Source: a virus
Virus record (IMG/VR): IMGVR_UViG_3300034374_005695
Coordinates: 1 to 22,469 of that record
Direction: 5' to 3' (one strand)
DNA length: 22,469 bases
This document shows positions 6,916 through 14,039 of this stretch, in pieces. A program made the translations under genes and the position numbers. How positions within the stretch are numbered: the stretch's first letter is position 1; the number at the start of each line of letters is the position of its first letter. The notes beneath the pieces are model-generated. The model did no database searches. It was given only the letters and a program-made list of their open reading frames with translations, and was not told where the DNA came from.

Positions 6916-8858
6916 CAGATATTAAAATGAGCGAATACCAGCAATTTATACATTTGAGCAGATATGGAAGATGGGATTACAATAAACAAAGAAGAGAGAC
7001 TTGGGAAGAAACTGTAGAACGATATTTCAATTTTTTTGAAGAGTATTTAAAAGAAAATAATAATTATGATCTTGAACCTCAAACAAAACAATATCTAGAA
7101 AATGCTGTAAAAGAATTAAGAGTTATGCCTTCAATGCGTTGTTTGATGACAGCTGGTGAAGCATTGAAGAAAGAAAACATGGCAGGATACAACTGTTCAT
7201 ATGTTAAAGTAGATTCACCAAAAAGTTTTGACGAAATTCTTTATGTACTCATGAATGGAACTGGAGTCGGATTTTCAGTTGAACGTGATTATGTAAGCAA
7301 ATTACCAACCATTGCAGAAGAGTTTTATCCGACTGATACATGTATTGTTGTTGCTGATTCTAAACTTGGCTGGGCAAAATCATTACGAGAATTGATTTCA
7401 CTATTGTATCAAGGATTAATTCCTTCATGGGATACATCTAAGATTCGACCTGCTGGTGCGCCATTGAAAACATTCGGTGGAAGGGCATCTGGTCCAGAAC
7501 CTCTAGAGGATCTATTCAGATTTTGTGTTGACATTTTCAAAGATGCAAAGGGCAGAAAACTGAAATCCGTAGAATGTCATGATATTGTATGTAAAATTGC
7601 CGAAATAGTCGTAGTCGGTGGAGTCCGAAGGAGTGCATTGATTTCTCTTTCCAATCTGACTGATGAGCAAATGAGACATGCAAAGTCAGGACAATGGTGG
7701 GAAAACAATGCTCAAAGAGCACTTGCGAATAATTCTGTCAACTACAAAGAGAAGCCAGATGTAGGAACATTTATGCGTGAATGGTTGGCTCTGTATGATT
7801 CAAAGTCAGGTGAGCGTGGAATGTATAATTCAGCATCTGCGAAAAGACAAGTTGAAAAATTAAATGTTGGCGATCAAATCAGAAGAGCACCACGAGATGA
7901 TTTCGGAACCAATCCTTGTTCTGAGATTATTTTGAGAAGTCGGGAGACTTGTAATTTATCCGAAGTAGTAGTGAGAAAAGATGATATATTGGAGTCTCTT
8001 AAAGAGAAAGTGACCGTAGCGACGATCCTAGGGACTCTCCAGAGCACTCTAACGAATTATAAGTACCTATCGAAGGAATGGAAGATGAACTGTGAAGAAG
8101 AAAGACTTTTGGGTGTTTCTCTCACAGGCATCATGGATAATCCGATTATGAATGGTTCTCGAGGGAAAGATGTTCTTGCTGCGACTCTTGAGGAGTTGAA
8201 GAAGGTTGCTGTTGAAACAAACAAGCAATGGGCTGAAGCATTGGGAATCAATCAATCCGCTGCCATTACATGTGTCAAACCATCTGGAACAGTTTCTCAG
8301 CTTGTAGATTCTGCTTCAGGAATTCATGCAAGACACAATCCATATTACATTCGAACTGTGCGTGCTGACAACAAAGATCCATTGTGTAGATTTATGATCG
8401 ATGCTGGATTTCCGAATGAGCCAGATGTTATGAAACCACAACATACAACAGTCTTTTCGTTTCCAATGAAAAGTCCAGAGGATGCTATATTTCGCTATGA
8501 CATGACAGCAATCGAGCAAATGGAACTTTGGAAAATTTATCAAATTCATTGGTGCGAACATAAACCATCTGTGGCGATTTCTGTCAAGGAACATGAATGG
8601 ATGGAAGTTGGAGCATGGGTGTATGAAAATTTTGATAACATTTCTGGAATCAGCTTTTTGCCATTCAGCGAACATACTTATCGACAAGCACCATATCAAG
8701 ATTGTTCAAAAGAAGAGTATGAAGAATTCTTAACAAAGATGCCTGAAAATGTAGATTGGTCTAAACTTTCTGAGTATGAGGCTGAAGATTACACATCCGG
8801 AGCACAAGAACTCGCATGCACCGCTGGAGTATGTGAAGTTGTGGATTTGGTGGCATAA
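6912..8858 (+). CDS. nrdJ: Adenosylcobalamin-dependent (class II) ribonucleotide reductase
   Basis: 648 residues of the monomeric RTPR type, which makes deoxynucleotides with coenzyme B12. All key residues line up with the Lactobacillus leichmannii enzyme: C95 and C347 (equivalent to C119/C419), the N334-P-C336-S-E338 motif (N406/C408 thiyl/E410), and the C-terminal redox pair C636-TAGV-C641 (C731/C736). 'GAPLKTFGGRASGPEPL' and 'VKPSGT' loops are present. It is about 90 residues shorter than the L. leichmannii enzyme. The start ATG 6912 overlaps the homing endonuclease stop. The first residues (MTDIKM) appear newly acquired; MSEYQQF onward is the conserved start. The host must make or import B12, or the phage relies on environmental supply. 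Confidence 0.93.
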   Translation: MTDIKMSEYQQFIHLSRYGRWDYNKQRRETWEETVERYFNFFEEYLKENNNYDLEPQTKQYLENAVKELRVMPSMRCLMTAGEALKKENMAGYNCSYVKVDSPKSFDEILYVLMNGTGVGFSVERDYVSKLPTIAEEFYPTDTCIVVADSKLGWAKSLRELISLLYQGLIPSWDTSKIRPAGAPLKTFGGRASGPEPLEDLFRFCVDIFKDAKGRKLKSVECHDIVCKIAEIVVVGGVRRSALISLSNLTDEQMRHAKSGQWWENNAQRALANNSVNYKEKPDVGTFMREWLALYDSKSGERGMYNSASAKRQVEKLNVGDQIRRAPRDDFGTNPCSEIILRSRETCNLSEVVVRKDDILESLKEKVTVATILGTLQSTLTNYKYLSKEWKMNCEEERLLGVSLTGIMDNPIMNGSRGKDVLAATLEELKKVAVETNKQWAEALGINQSAAITCVKPSGTVSQLVDSASGIHARHNPYYIRTVRADNKDPLCRFMIDAGFPNEPDVMKPQHTTVFSFPMKSPEDAIFRYDMTAIEQMELWKIYQIHWCEHKPSVAISVKEHEWMEVGAWVYENFDNISGISFLPFSEHTYRQAPYQDCSKEEYEEFLTKMPENVDWSKLSEYEAEDYTSGAQELACTAGVCEVVDLVA

Positions 8859-9521
8859 ATGTTTCTTGTTGCAAATCTTCCGCCAGTTGAATGCTTTGTT
8901 CGAAAGGAATATTTGTATGATCTAGATGGCAGAGGTGAGGGGGAATTCACACCTGCCATCTGGGTGTCAGTCAAAAGCATAAGAGGAAGAGCACTGTATT
9001 TTGAATCCCTGCTCACAGAATATGGTGCACTATACGATAAACTTCCTCTTTCAGCCTATGTCTGGAGAACATCTCTTGGTTATGAATTGCCATTAGATTA
9101 TCTTGAAATATGGGATTCTTTTTCATATCATATTGCTGTGATCGAAAAGGCAACGTTGAAAGGATTGAGATGTGCAATGTATGCCAAGGATAAAGAGTTT
9201 TATCATGGCGAATATATGTTCACAATTGATAGCTGTCATGATGATCCAAATATGCTAAATACAACTTTATCCGAAACACCAAATGAACACAAATCTTTTA
9301 ATATCATAAAACTTGACAACGGACAATTTGCTGCGCAACCAAATAATAGAATTAAATGGTTTGAACAAAGTTTGATTGCGCATGAAACCAAAAATCCTGA
9401 TTTCAAAGTTTCTACAAAATATTTTTCTGTTGAGCAAAATCCAAAGTGGAGTGCAGGAAATCAGGATCGGTATTTTTATGAGATTGAAGAGGTTTATGAT
9501 TTTAAAACAAAAAAGAAATGA
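8859..9521 (+). CDS. Conserved phage protein next to reductase, unknown function
   Basis: 220 residues, ATG directly after the reductase stop, so probably co-translated. The N-terminal half is strongly conserved in marine T4-like phages as I recall it (ANLPPVECFVRKEYLYD, TPAIWVSVKSIRGRALYFE, LLTEYGALYDKLPLSAYVW). It is soluble, mixed alpha/beta, without metal-binding clusters, signal peptide or membrane helix. The C-terminus is hydrophilic (YFYEIEEVYDFKTKKK). I do not know the function. The fixed place behind the reductase could reflect a nucleotide-metabolism role but this is only a positional guess. Confidence 0.72.
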   Translation: MFLVANLPPVECFVRKEYLYDLDGRGEGEFTPAIWVSVKSIRGRALYFESLLTEYGALYDKLPLSAYVWRTSLGYELPLDYLEIWDSFSYHIAVIEKATLKGLRCAMYAKDKEFYHGEYMFTIDSCHDDPNMLNTTLSETPNEHKSFNIIKLDNGQFAAQPNNRIKWFEQSLIAHETKNPDFKVSTKYFSVEQNPKWSAGNQDRYFYEIEEVYDFKTKKK

Positions 9522-9544
9522 TCTGGCAACTTAGAGGAGAGTCT

Positions 9545-9694
9545 ATGTATCAAAAAGTTATTGCATGCGAATCATGTAATGCAGAATTCACTATTAAACA
9601 TGATATGATGGAAGAAACTTATATTCCAAGTTTTTGTCCATTTTGCGGAGAAGATATATTGATTGAAGAAGATGGAAACGAAGAGGAATGGTAA
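9545..9694 (+). CDS. Small zinc-ribbon protein
   Basis: 49 residues, too short for most gene lists, with a strong ribosome site (GAGGAGA, 9534-9540). It contains two zinc knuckles: C8-E-S-C11 and C32-P-F-C35-G, then an acidic tail (EEDGNEEEW). Small zinc ribbons like this bind nucleic acid or protein; the partner is unknown. It overlaps the next gene by 7 bases. Confidence 0.68.
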   Translation: MYQKVIACESCNAEFTIKHDMMEETYIPSFCPFCGEDILIEEDGNEEEW

Positions 9695-9852
9695 TTGTTT
9701 GTATTGGCGTTTGTAAAATGAACATGGAGCAAACACATTGTATTGGTTGCAAAAGAAGTTTGCTTGAAATTGAACAATGGCGTGAATATACTGATGAAAA
9801 AAGAAATGAAATTAAAATGAAACTTGAGCGGAGAAAGATTAATGCATGGTGA
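9688..9852 (+). CDS. DUF1289 family small Cys-rich protein
   Basis: 54 residues. The pattern C5-I-G-V-C9-K and C18-I-G-C21-K-R-S-L-x-E-I-x-x-W is the DUF1289 signature (bacterial YdhL-like proteins of unknown function, with a likely metal or Fe-S site). The C-terminal half is a charged helix. It overlaps the zinc-ribbon gene upstream (7 bases) and the next gene (11 bases), making a chain of overlapping small genes. Confidence 0.75.
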   Translation: MVIVCIGVCKMNMEQTHCIGCKRSLLEIEQWREYTDEKRNEIKMKLERRKINAW

Positions 9853-10030
9853 ATGGGAAGGTGGAAAGGGATCTTGTTTTCGTAAACTAAATAATCAAAA
9901 ACAATTTGATGAAAATTGGGATTTGATATTTGGTGAACATAATGAAAACACAATCAGCGAAAGCAAAAGGAAGAAGACTCCAGCAGTGGATGAGAGATAT
10001 CTTGATCGAGGATTTGGATATACATCCTGA
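9842..10030 (+). CDS. Small conserved phage protein
   Basis: 62 residues from ATG 9842 (MHGEWEGGKGSCFRKLNNQ); a TTG at 9824 in frame is less likely. The core 'GGKGS-x-x-R ... FDENWDLIFG' resembles a small protein found in many T4-like and other phages ('GKGxxxRP ... FxxNWDxIFG'). Its function is unknown. The last 30 codons lie inside the next gene in another frame, so that tail is constrained by two reading frames and may be of little importance. Confidence 0.6.
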   Translation: MHGEWEGGKGSCFRKLNNQKQFDENWDLIFGEHNENTISESKRKKTPAVDERYLDRGFGYTS

Positions 10031-10277
10031 AGACATCGAGTCTCGGAGTATGGGTGCAGGTGGAGAAGACTTGATCATGTCAAGATCTGCCAGAGAGAAA
10101 TTTAGTTATTCGGTTGAATGCAAGAATGTAGAGAAGTTGAACGTCTGGGATGCATATGATCAAGCAAAAGTCAACTCGAAAGATTATGAACCCATCGTGG
10201 TTATGAAGAAAAACGGGAAGAAGCCACTAGTGGTGATTGATGCTGAATATTTTGTAAAGCTACATAAAAAAACTTGA
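9942..10277 (+). CDS. PD-(D/E)XK nuclease-like protein (resolvase type)
   Basis: 111 residues from ATG 9942; an in-frame GTG at 9930 gives three more. The N-terminus is basic (KGRRLQQWMRDIL). 'SRSMGAGGEDLIMSRSAREKF' followed by 'SVECKN' gives the catalytic set D43 and E59-x-K61 of the PD-(D/E)XK fold. Related phage proteins are annotated as Holliday-junction-resolvase-like. A role in resolving DNA branches during replication or packaging would suit the neighbours. Its first third overlaps the small gene before it in a different frame. Confidence 0.75.
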   Translation: MKTQSAKAKGRRLQQWMRDILIEDLDIHPEDIESRSMGAGGEDLIMSRSAREKFSYSVECKNVEKLNVWDAYDQAKVNSKDYEPIVVMKKNGKKPLVVIDAEYFVKLHKKT

Positions 10278-10301
10278 CAACTTAAATTTATGAGGTATAA
10301 T
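10274..10301 (+). promoter_or_regulatory. Sigma70-type promoter ahead of bS21 operon
   Basis: TTGACA at 10274-10279, 16-base spacer, TATAAT at 10296-10301. It begins inside the stop region of the nuclease gene. The expected RNA start (about 10308) leaves only 6-7 bases before ATG 10314, so most of the AAAGGA element (10302-10307) would not be in the message made here. Confidence 0.75.
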
Positions 10302-10313
10302 AAAGGAATACTA

Positions 10314-10538
10314 ATGGAAATAGAATATTGGCAAGCAATCCTTGCCACTGTGGGAATGTGTTTCTCATATTTTTGGGGGAAGTATCTAACCAAGAAAGAA
10401 ATCATTGAAGGTGTAATCATCAACACAATTGAATCACTTGCAGACAATCAATTTGTTATGGTTGAAGAGAGAGAAGATGGTGAGAAATATTTGGTTTCTA
10501 TTCCAGATTGGGTAACAACACTAGAAAAGGCTAAATGA
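10314..10538 (+). CDS. Small membrane protein, unknown function
   Basis: 74 residues from ATG 10314 (MEIEYWQAILATVG). A frame starting at 10290 would put its first codons across the -10 box, so 10314 is preferred. One N-terminal hydrophobic segment (about residues 5-24, WQAILATVGMCFSYFWGKYL) is followed by a cytoplasm-type hydrophilic region (VMVEEREDGEKYLVSIPDW). It overlaps the bS21 gene by 4 bases (ATGA), so the two are coupled. The function is unknown. Confidence 0.68.
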   Translation: MEIEYWQAILATVGMCFSYFWGKYLTKKEIIEGVIINTIESLADNQFVMVEEREDGEKYLVSIPDWVTTLEKAK

Positions 10539-10759
10539 GAAAATATCAACAAGAACCATTAGGATTAACAGTTAATGTAAGAGGTGATGATGTAAATACA
10601 GCAATTAAAGTTTTTAAAAAGAAAGTTCAGAAGTCTGGATTGATTAAAGAACTAAGAGCAAGAAGATATCATTTGACGAAAGGTCAGAAGAGAAAACTTG
10701 CCAAAGAGGCAACTCTTCGTAGATTAAGAAGAGAAACCAGAAAACTTATGAATAAGTGA
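10535..10759 (+). CDS. rpsU: Ribosomal protein bS21 homologue
   Basis: 74 residues. 'VRGDDVNTAIKVFKKKVQKSG' followed by 'LIKELRARRYHLTKGQKRK' and a basic tail ending 'RRLRRETRKLMNK' matches bacterial bS21 over its whole length (E. coli: VREN-FD-ALRRFKRSCEKAG, then EVRRREFYEKPT-ERKR). bS21 sits on the 30S subunit near the anti-Shine-Dalgarno and helps mRNA selection. Phage copies are known from some environmental phages and may replace the host protein to favour phage messages. It is expressed from the promoter at 10274 and coupled to the membrane protein gene upstream. Confidence 0.88.
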   Translation: MRKYQQEPLGLTVNVRGDDVNTAIKVFKKKVQKSGLIKELRARRYHLTKGQKRKLAKEATLRRLRRETRKLMNK

Positions 10760-10765
10760 GACATT

Positions 10766-11323
10766 ATGCCAAGGCAGAAAAAGTCAGATTTAATAAACTT
10801 TTTTAGAAACCAAATTCAAGAGGAGAAACCAAAAGAAAAGCCAAAACGAACAAGAAAGCCTATGACAGAAGAGCAGAAAAAAGCAGCTGCAGAAAGACTG
10901 AAAAAGGCTAGAGAAAAAAGATTAAAAGAAAACCCACCAGCATATAAAAATGTTCATCCTTCAGTATTAACCAGAGGAGAAAAAGATCCTTTGAATTTAC
11001 AAAATGTGAAAGATTGGATAGCAATTAATAGAGAGAAATTAAAAGAAACAAGAGCAAAAGAAAGAAAGGGTGAGAAAGGAGCAAGTGTTGCTGCTTCTAA
11101 TATACAGAATTATATAAGTATAATGGAGAACTTTCTGAGAACAGGGGATTGGTATGGTGTGTTTTGTGGTGAAAACGAAGACCAGTTTGTGAAAACTCAC
11201 TGTGTGGCACAAGCATATCATTCAGATGGAACTCCAAAAAGAACTGTTGGTGTTTTTTATCCGGAAATTGGTGAAGTTTGGACTAGAGAAATGGATGAGG
11301 AGCATCGTAATTTTTTAAATTGA
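10766..11323 (+). CDS. Conserved T4-like phage protein with basic helical N-terminus
   Basis: 185 residues. Residues 17-56 are very rich in K, R and E (EEKPKEKPKRTRKPMTEEQK and on), followed by 'NPPAYKNVHPSVLTRGEKD', a block I recall from T4-like cyanophages. The C-terminal half is a globular domain (NFLRTGDWYGVFCGENEDQF, VGVFYPEIGEVW). No catalytic motif is seen. The basic arm suggests nucleic-acid contact. It lies 6 bases after bS21 and 6 bases before rnh, in the same operon. Confidence 0.68.
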   Translation: MPRQKKSDLINFFRNQIQEEKPKEKPKRTRKPMTEEQKKAAAERLKKAREKRLKENPPAYKNVHPSVLTRGEKDPLNLQNVKDWIAINREKLKETRAKERKGEKGASVAASNIQNYISIMENFLRTGDWYGVFCGENEDQFVKTHCVAQAYHSDGTPKRTVGVFYPEIGEVWTREMDEEHRNFLN

Positions 11324-11329
11324 GTTTTT

Positions 11330-12187
11330 ATGATACTTGTTGATATGAATCAGGTGACCATTTCTAATCTAATGATGCAAGTGGTCAATCAAAAAGATAA
11401 TGAAGTAAATGAAGACATGGTAAGACACATGGTCTTGAATGCGCTTCGTTCTTATCGTTCAAAATTTTATGAAGAATATGGTGAATTAGTAATTTGCTAT
11501 GATGGCAGAAATTATTGGCGAAGAGACATATTCCCATATTACAAACAGAATAGAAAAAAGAGTCGAGAATCATCAGATCTTGATTGGGATATAATCTTTA
11601 AGACTTTAAATAAAATTAAAGATGAAATTAAAGAAGTATTTCCATATAAAGTTCTTGAGATGGAAAATGCTGAAGCAGATGATATTATTGCTTCAATAGT
11701 ATTTGACATGGCAAAAAATCCTTTGCCAGAGAGTATTCTTATTATTTCCAGTGACAAGGATTTCTTTCAATTACAATCTCATTCATTTGTAAAACAATAT
11801 AGTCCAATACTTAAAAAGTTTGTTTCTGGATCAGATCCAAAAGAATATATCAAAGTACATATTCTTAAAGGAGATCGTAGTGACGGTATACCTAATTTTT
11901 TGTCTCCTGATGATACTTTTGTTCATAACTTTAGACAAAAACCTCTAGGTGCAAAAAAGATTGATAAATTAATTGAACAAGATCCTAAAGATTTTTGCAA
12001 TGAAGAGATGTTACGTAACTACCAAAGAAACCAAAAACTTATTGATTTAAGTTTTGTTCCTTCCGATCTACAAGAAAAAATTATTCAACAGTTTAAAGAA
12101 GTCAAATGTGGTAATAGAGCAGGATTGCTCAATTACTTTATTAAAAATAGATTGAAAAATTTAACAGAATCATTATCTGAATTTTAA
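11330..12187 (+). CDS. rnh: RNase H / 5' nuclease, T4 Rnh-like (FEN-1 family)
   Basis: 285 residues (T4 Rnh: 305). It removes RNA primers and adjacent DNA from lagging strands, stimulated by gp32. Metal-binding acidic residues of the FEN family are visible in order: D5 (ILVDMN), D58 (ICYDGRNYWRR), E115 and D117-D118 (AEADDII), D142 and D144 (SSDKDFFQL), and D182/D185 (KGDRSDGIPN). The helix-hairpin-helix region follows (PLGAKKIDKL). Neighbouring primase, gp59 and gp32 complete the lagging-strand set. Confidence 0.92.
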   Translation: MILVDMNQVTISNLMMQVVNQKDNEVNEDMVRHMVLNALRSYRSKFYEEYGELVICYDGRNYWRRDIFPYYKQNRKKSRESSDLDWDIIFKTLNKIKDEIKEVFPYKVLEMENAEADDIIASIVFDMAKNPLPESILIISSDKDFFQLQSHSFVKQYSPILKKFVSGSDPKEYIKVHILKGDRSDGIPNFLSPDDTFVHNFRQKPLGAKKIDKLIEQDPKDFCNEEMLRNYQRNQKLIDLSFVPSDLQEKIIQQFKEVKCGNRAGLLNYFIKNRLKNLTESLSEF

Positions 12188-12196
12188 AGGAGAAAG

Positions 12197-12649
12197 ATGT
12201 CAAATGAAACATACACACCATTATTTTCTGAAATATTAACAAAAGTTAATAATGCAAATACAAAACCAAAGAAAGTTGCCATACTAAAGGAACATGATTG
12301 CGATCCATTAAGAATGGTGCTCAAATCATCTTTTGATCCAAATATTGTATGGTTGCTTCCAAAAGGTGAGGTTCCTTATCAAAAGAATGAATCACCAGAA
12401 GGTACTGAACATACAACTTTGAGATTAGAAGCAAAGAGACTCTATCATTTTATTAAGGGTGGAAATGATAAGCTAGCTCAATTCAAACGTGAAGACATGT
12501 TCATTCAAATGCTAGAAGGTCTCCATGAATCAGAGGCTCAACTTTTGATCAATGCAAAGGATAAAAGGCTCCATCAGGTTTACAAGGGATTGTCTGCAGC
12601 TGCTGTCAAGGAGGCATTCGGCTGGAATGACAACTTTAACAAATCGTAA
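12197..12649 (+). CDS. DUF6433 family protein, T4-like core
   Basis: 150 residues preceded by AAGGAG at 12187-12192. 'EILTKVNNANTKPKKVAILKEH', 'PEGTEHTTLRLEAKRLYHFIKGG' and 'MLEGLHESEAQLLINAKDKRL' match the DUF6433 family as I recall it; it is present in many T4-like phages next to replication genes. All-helical, soluble, without an obvious catalytic centre. The function is unknown; a DNA replication or recombination accessory role is inferred from location. A promoter starts shortly after its stop. Confidence 0.8.
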   Translation: MSNETYTPLFSEILTKVNNANTKPKKVAILKEHDCDPLRMVLKSSFDPNIVWLLPKGEVPYQKNESPEGTEHTTLRLEAKRLYHFIKGGNDKLAQFKREDMFIQMLEGLHESEAQLLINAKDKRLHQVYKGLSAAAVKEAFGWNDNFNKS

Positions 12650-12667
12650 TAGGGTTTAAAAAATTCC

Positions 12668-12695
12668 TTGACATTTTTACCAGATACGGTAAACT
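12668..12695 (+). promoter_or_regulatory. Sigma70-type promoter ahead of metallopeptidase gene
   Basis: TTGACA at 12668-12673, 16-base spacer, TAAACT at 12690-12695. The -10 is weaker than at the other sites. The motif CCTTGACATTTTT is shared with the promoter at 15804. A near-late element (AATAAATA, 12696-12703; one mismatch to TATAAATA) follows directly. Confidence 0.6.
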
Positions 12696-12740
12696 AATAA
12701 ATATTTTTCGACATTCCTGTAAATCTACATCTGGAAATGT

Positions 12741-13178
12741 ATGAATATCATAACCGTATCTGGTTCTACCAAGAAAAAAAGACTCCTCGCTGAATCTGTC
12801 ACATATTTTATGGTTGAGGAATTGCTTCCTCGACATCGAACTCTCCAAATCGAAATTTCTCTTTCCGACCTAATGCTGGAATCCGGAGTCTGTGGATTCT
12901 GTAACGCATTCACTCCTCGTGAATTTTTAATTGAGATTGACAAAAAAATTGATGCTTATGCAATGATTGAAACCATTTGTCATGAGATGATTCACGTCAA
13001 ACAACATGCCAGAAGAGAACTTAAAAACTATGATTACAAAGAGATGAGTGTGCTATGGAAAAATGAAAGATATTCAATTGAACCTGAGAATTATAATAAG
13101 TTTCCATGGGAAAAAGAAGCATATGAGTATGAATTCATATACGCAAAAAAGTTTCTAGAAATGACAGGAGTTTTATGA
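12741..13178 (+). CDS. SprT-like zinc metallopeptidase-like protein
   Basis: 145 residues. A zincin motif H81-E-M-I-H85 follows a hydrophobic helix (AYAMIETIC), with a probable third ligand in W-E-K-E126-A-Y. C51-G-F-C54 lies upstream. Phage proteins of this form are usually labelled SprT-like; SprT/Spartan enzymes degrade proteins bound to DNA. No signal peptide is present, so it acts in the cytoplasm. It is overlapped by the next gene (ATGA). The substrate is unknown. Confidence 0.72.
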   Translation: MNIITVSGSTKKKRLLAESVTYFMVEELLPRHRTLQIEISLSDLMLESGVCGFCNAFTPREFLIEIDKKIDAYAMIETICHEMIHVKQHARRELKNYDYKEMSVLWKNERYSIEPENYNKFPWEKEAYEYEFIYAKKFLEMTGVL

Positions 13179-13456
13179 CAAAAATTGATGAACTTTTTAC
13201 ATGCATTGATTGTCATCAATTATTGGAAACTGGTGATTTGACATACTTTGATGGAACATATGAGCCAGAAATGGCAGATCAACGTGCAGAACAATGTCAA
13301 TCTGGAATGGTTCGACTCATGGAAATTTTTGGAGATTCTGCAAGATTGTATAATGCAGGAAAAGAACTTGACTTCTCTAGATTTCCCTGCCAATGTTGTT
13401 ATAACAAAGATGCAGGAGAAAGATTTAGATTCATAGTGTATCAAGAAAAAACTTGA
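13175..13456 (+). CDS. Cys-rich protein, possible zinc finger, unknown function
   Basis: 93 residues coupled to the metallopeptidase gene by ATGA, with GGAG at 13167-13170. Two Cys clusters, C10-I-D-C13 and C72-Q-C74-C75, may bind one zinc ion across an acidic, helical middle (EPEMADQRAEQCQSGMVRLM). No family is recognised. The end of its coding sequence carries the -35 box of the following promoter. Confidence 0.62.
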   Translation: MTKIDELFTCIDCHQLLETGDLTYFDGTYEPEMADQRAEQCQSGMVRLMEIFGDSARLYNAGKELDFSRFPCQCCYNKDAGERFRFIVYQEKT

Positions 13457-13480
13457 CTTTTATCATTAACAAAGTAGAAT
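13453..13480 (+). promoter_or_regulatory. Sigma70-type promoter
   Basis: TTGACT at 13453-13458, 16-base spacer, TAGAAT at 13475-13480. Expected RNA start near 13487, then GGGGG (13490-13494) as a ribosome site and ATG 13500. It shares the ACTTGAC core with the other promoters in the window. Confidence 0.6.
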
Positions 13481-13499
13481 AGTTGTGTTGGGGGTTGAT

Positions 13500-14039
13500 A
13501 TGAATGTTTTCTATTTATCTAAGAATGCTTCTGAATGTGCTCAAATGCATTGTGATAAGCATACAGTTAAGATGATCATTGAGTATGCTCAATTGATGTC
13601 TACAGCACATAGAATTTTAGACGGTAAACAATATATTGAGGTTCAGAATGGAAGAAGAATCAAAAGATGGAGAATGGAGAGGGATGGATACGAATCAGTT
13701 CTATATAAGGCTTCTCATATTAATCATCCTAGTGCTATTTGGACTCGGAGTAATCGTAACAACTATGAATGGTTATATAAACTCTGGAGAAGTCTCTGCA
13801 ATGAATACACAGTTAGATATGAAAGAATACATTTAACAGAACAAAAGCTATACAGTTTATTAGAAAAGACTCCAATCAATATTGCGAATGGACCATTTAG
13901 TGATCCACCACTAGCAATGCCAGATTATTGCAAATTAGATGATGTGGTTGAGTCTTATAGAAATTATTATAACAAAGAAAAGAGTTTTGCCAAATGGACA
14001 AAACGAGATATTCCAGAATGGTATTATGCCCACATTTAA
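13500..14039 (+). CDS. Conserved phage protein, possible pyrimidine-dimer-glycosylase type
   Basis: 179 residues from ATG 13500 (MNVFYLSKNASECAQMHCDKH); an in-frame GTG at 13485 lies at the predicted RNA start. Strong blocks include 'CAQMHCDKHTVKMIIEYAQLM', 'HINHPSAIWTRSNRNNYEWLY' and 'CNEYTVRYERIH'. I recall relatives in many T4-like phages, sometimes labelled pyrimidine dimer DNA glycosylase-like; the resemblance to T4 DenV is not visible by eye, so the function is uncertain. It overlaps the next gene by 14 bases. Confidence 0.65.
   Translation: MNVFYLSKNASECAQMHCDKHTVKMIIEYAQLMSTAHRILDGKQYIEVQNGRRIKRWRMERDGYESVLYKASHINHPSAIWTRSNRNNYEWLYKLWRSLCNEYTVRYERIHLTEQKLYSLLEKTPINIANGPFSDPPLAMPDYCKLDDVVESYRNYYNKEKSFAKWTKRDIPEWYYAHI

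Noticed and set aside
6121-6945. Group I intron carrying the GIY-YIG gene in the reductase
   Set aside because: Only about 60 bases lie before the endonuclease frame and none between its stop and the reductase start, which leaves no room for a catalytic intron core. The 'EYQxF' region is also duplicated instead of split.
8316-8699. 127-codon minus-strand open frame inside the reductase
   Set aside because: It lies wholly within a well-supported enzyme gene and its translation (rich in W, C, H, S) resembles antisense of coding DNA. It is a shadow frame.
9594-9953. 119-codon minus-strand open frame opposite the small zinc genes
   Set aside because: Composition (many F, H, I, S, Y) is typical of an antisense shadow, and the + strand frames have recognisable Cys motifs and ribosome sites.
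12696-12703. AATAAATA as a late promoter
   Set aside because: One mismatch to TATAAATA at a key first position in an AT-rich region; a chance match is likely, so it was not listed as a feature.
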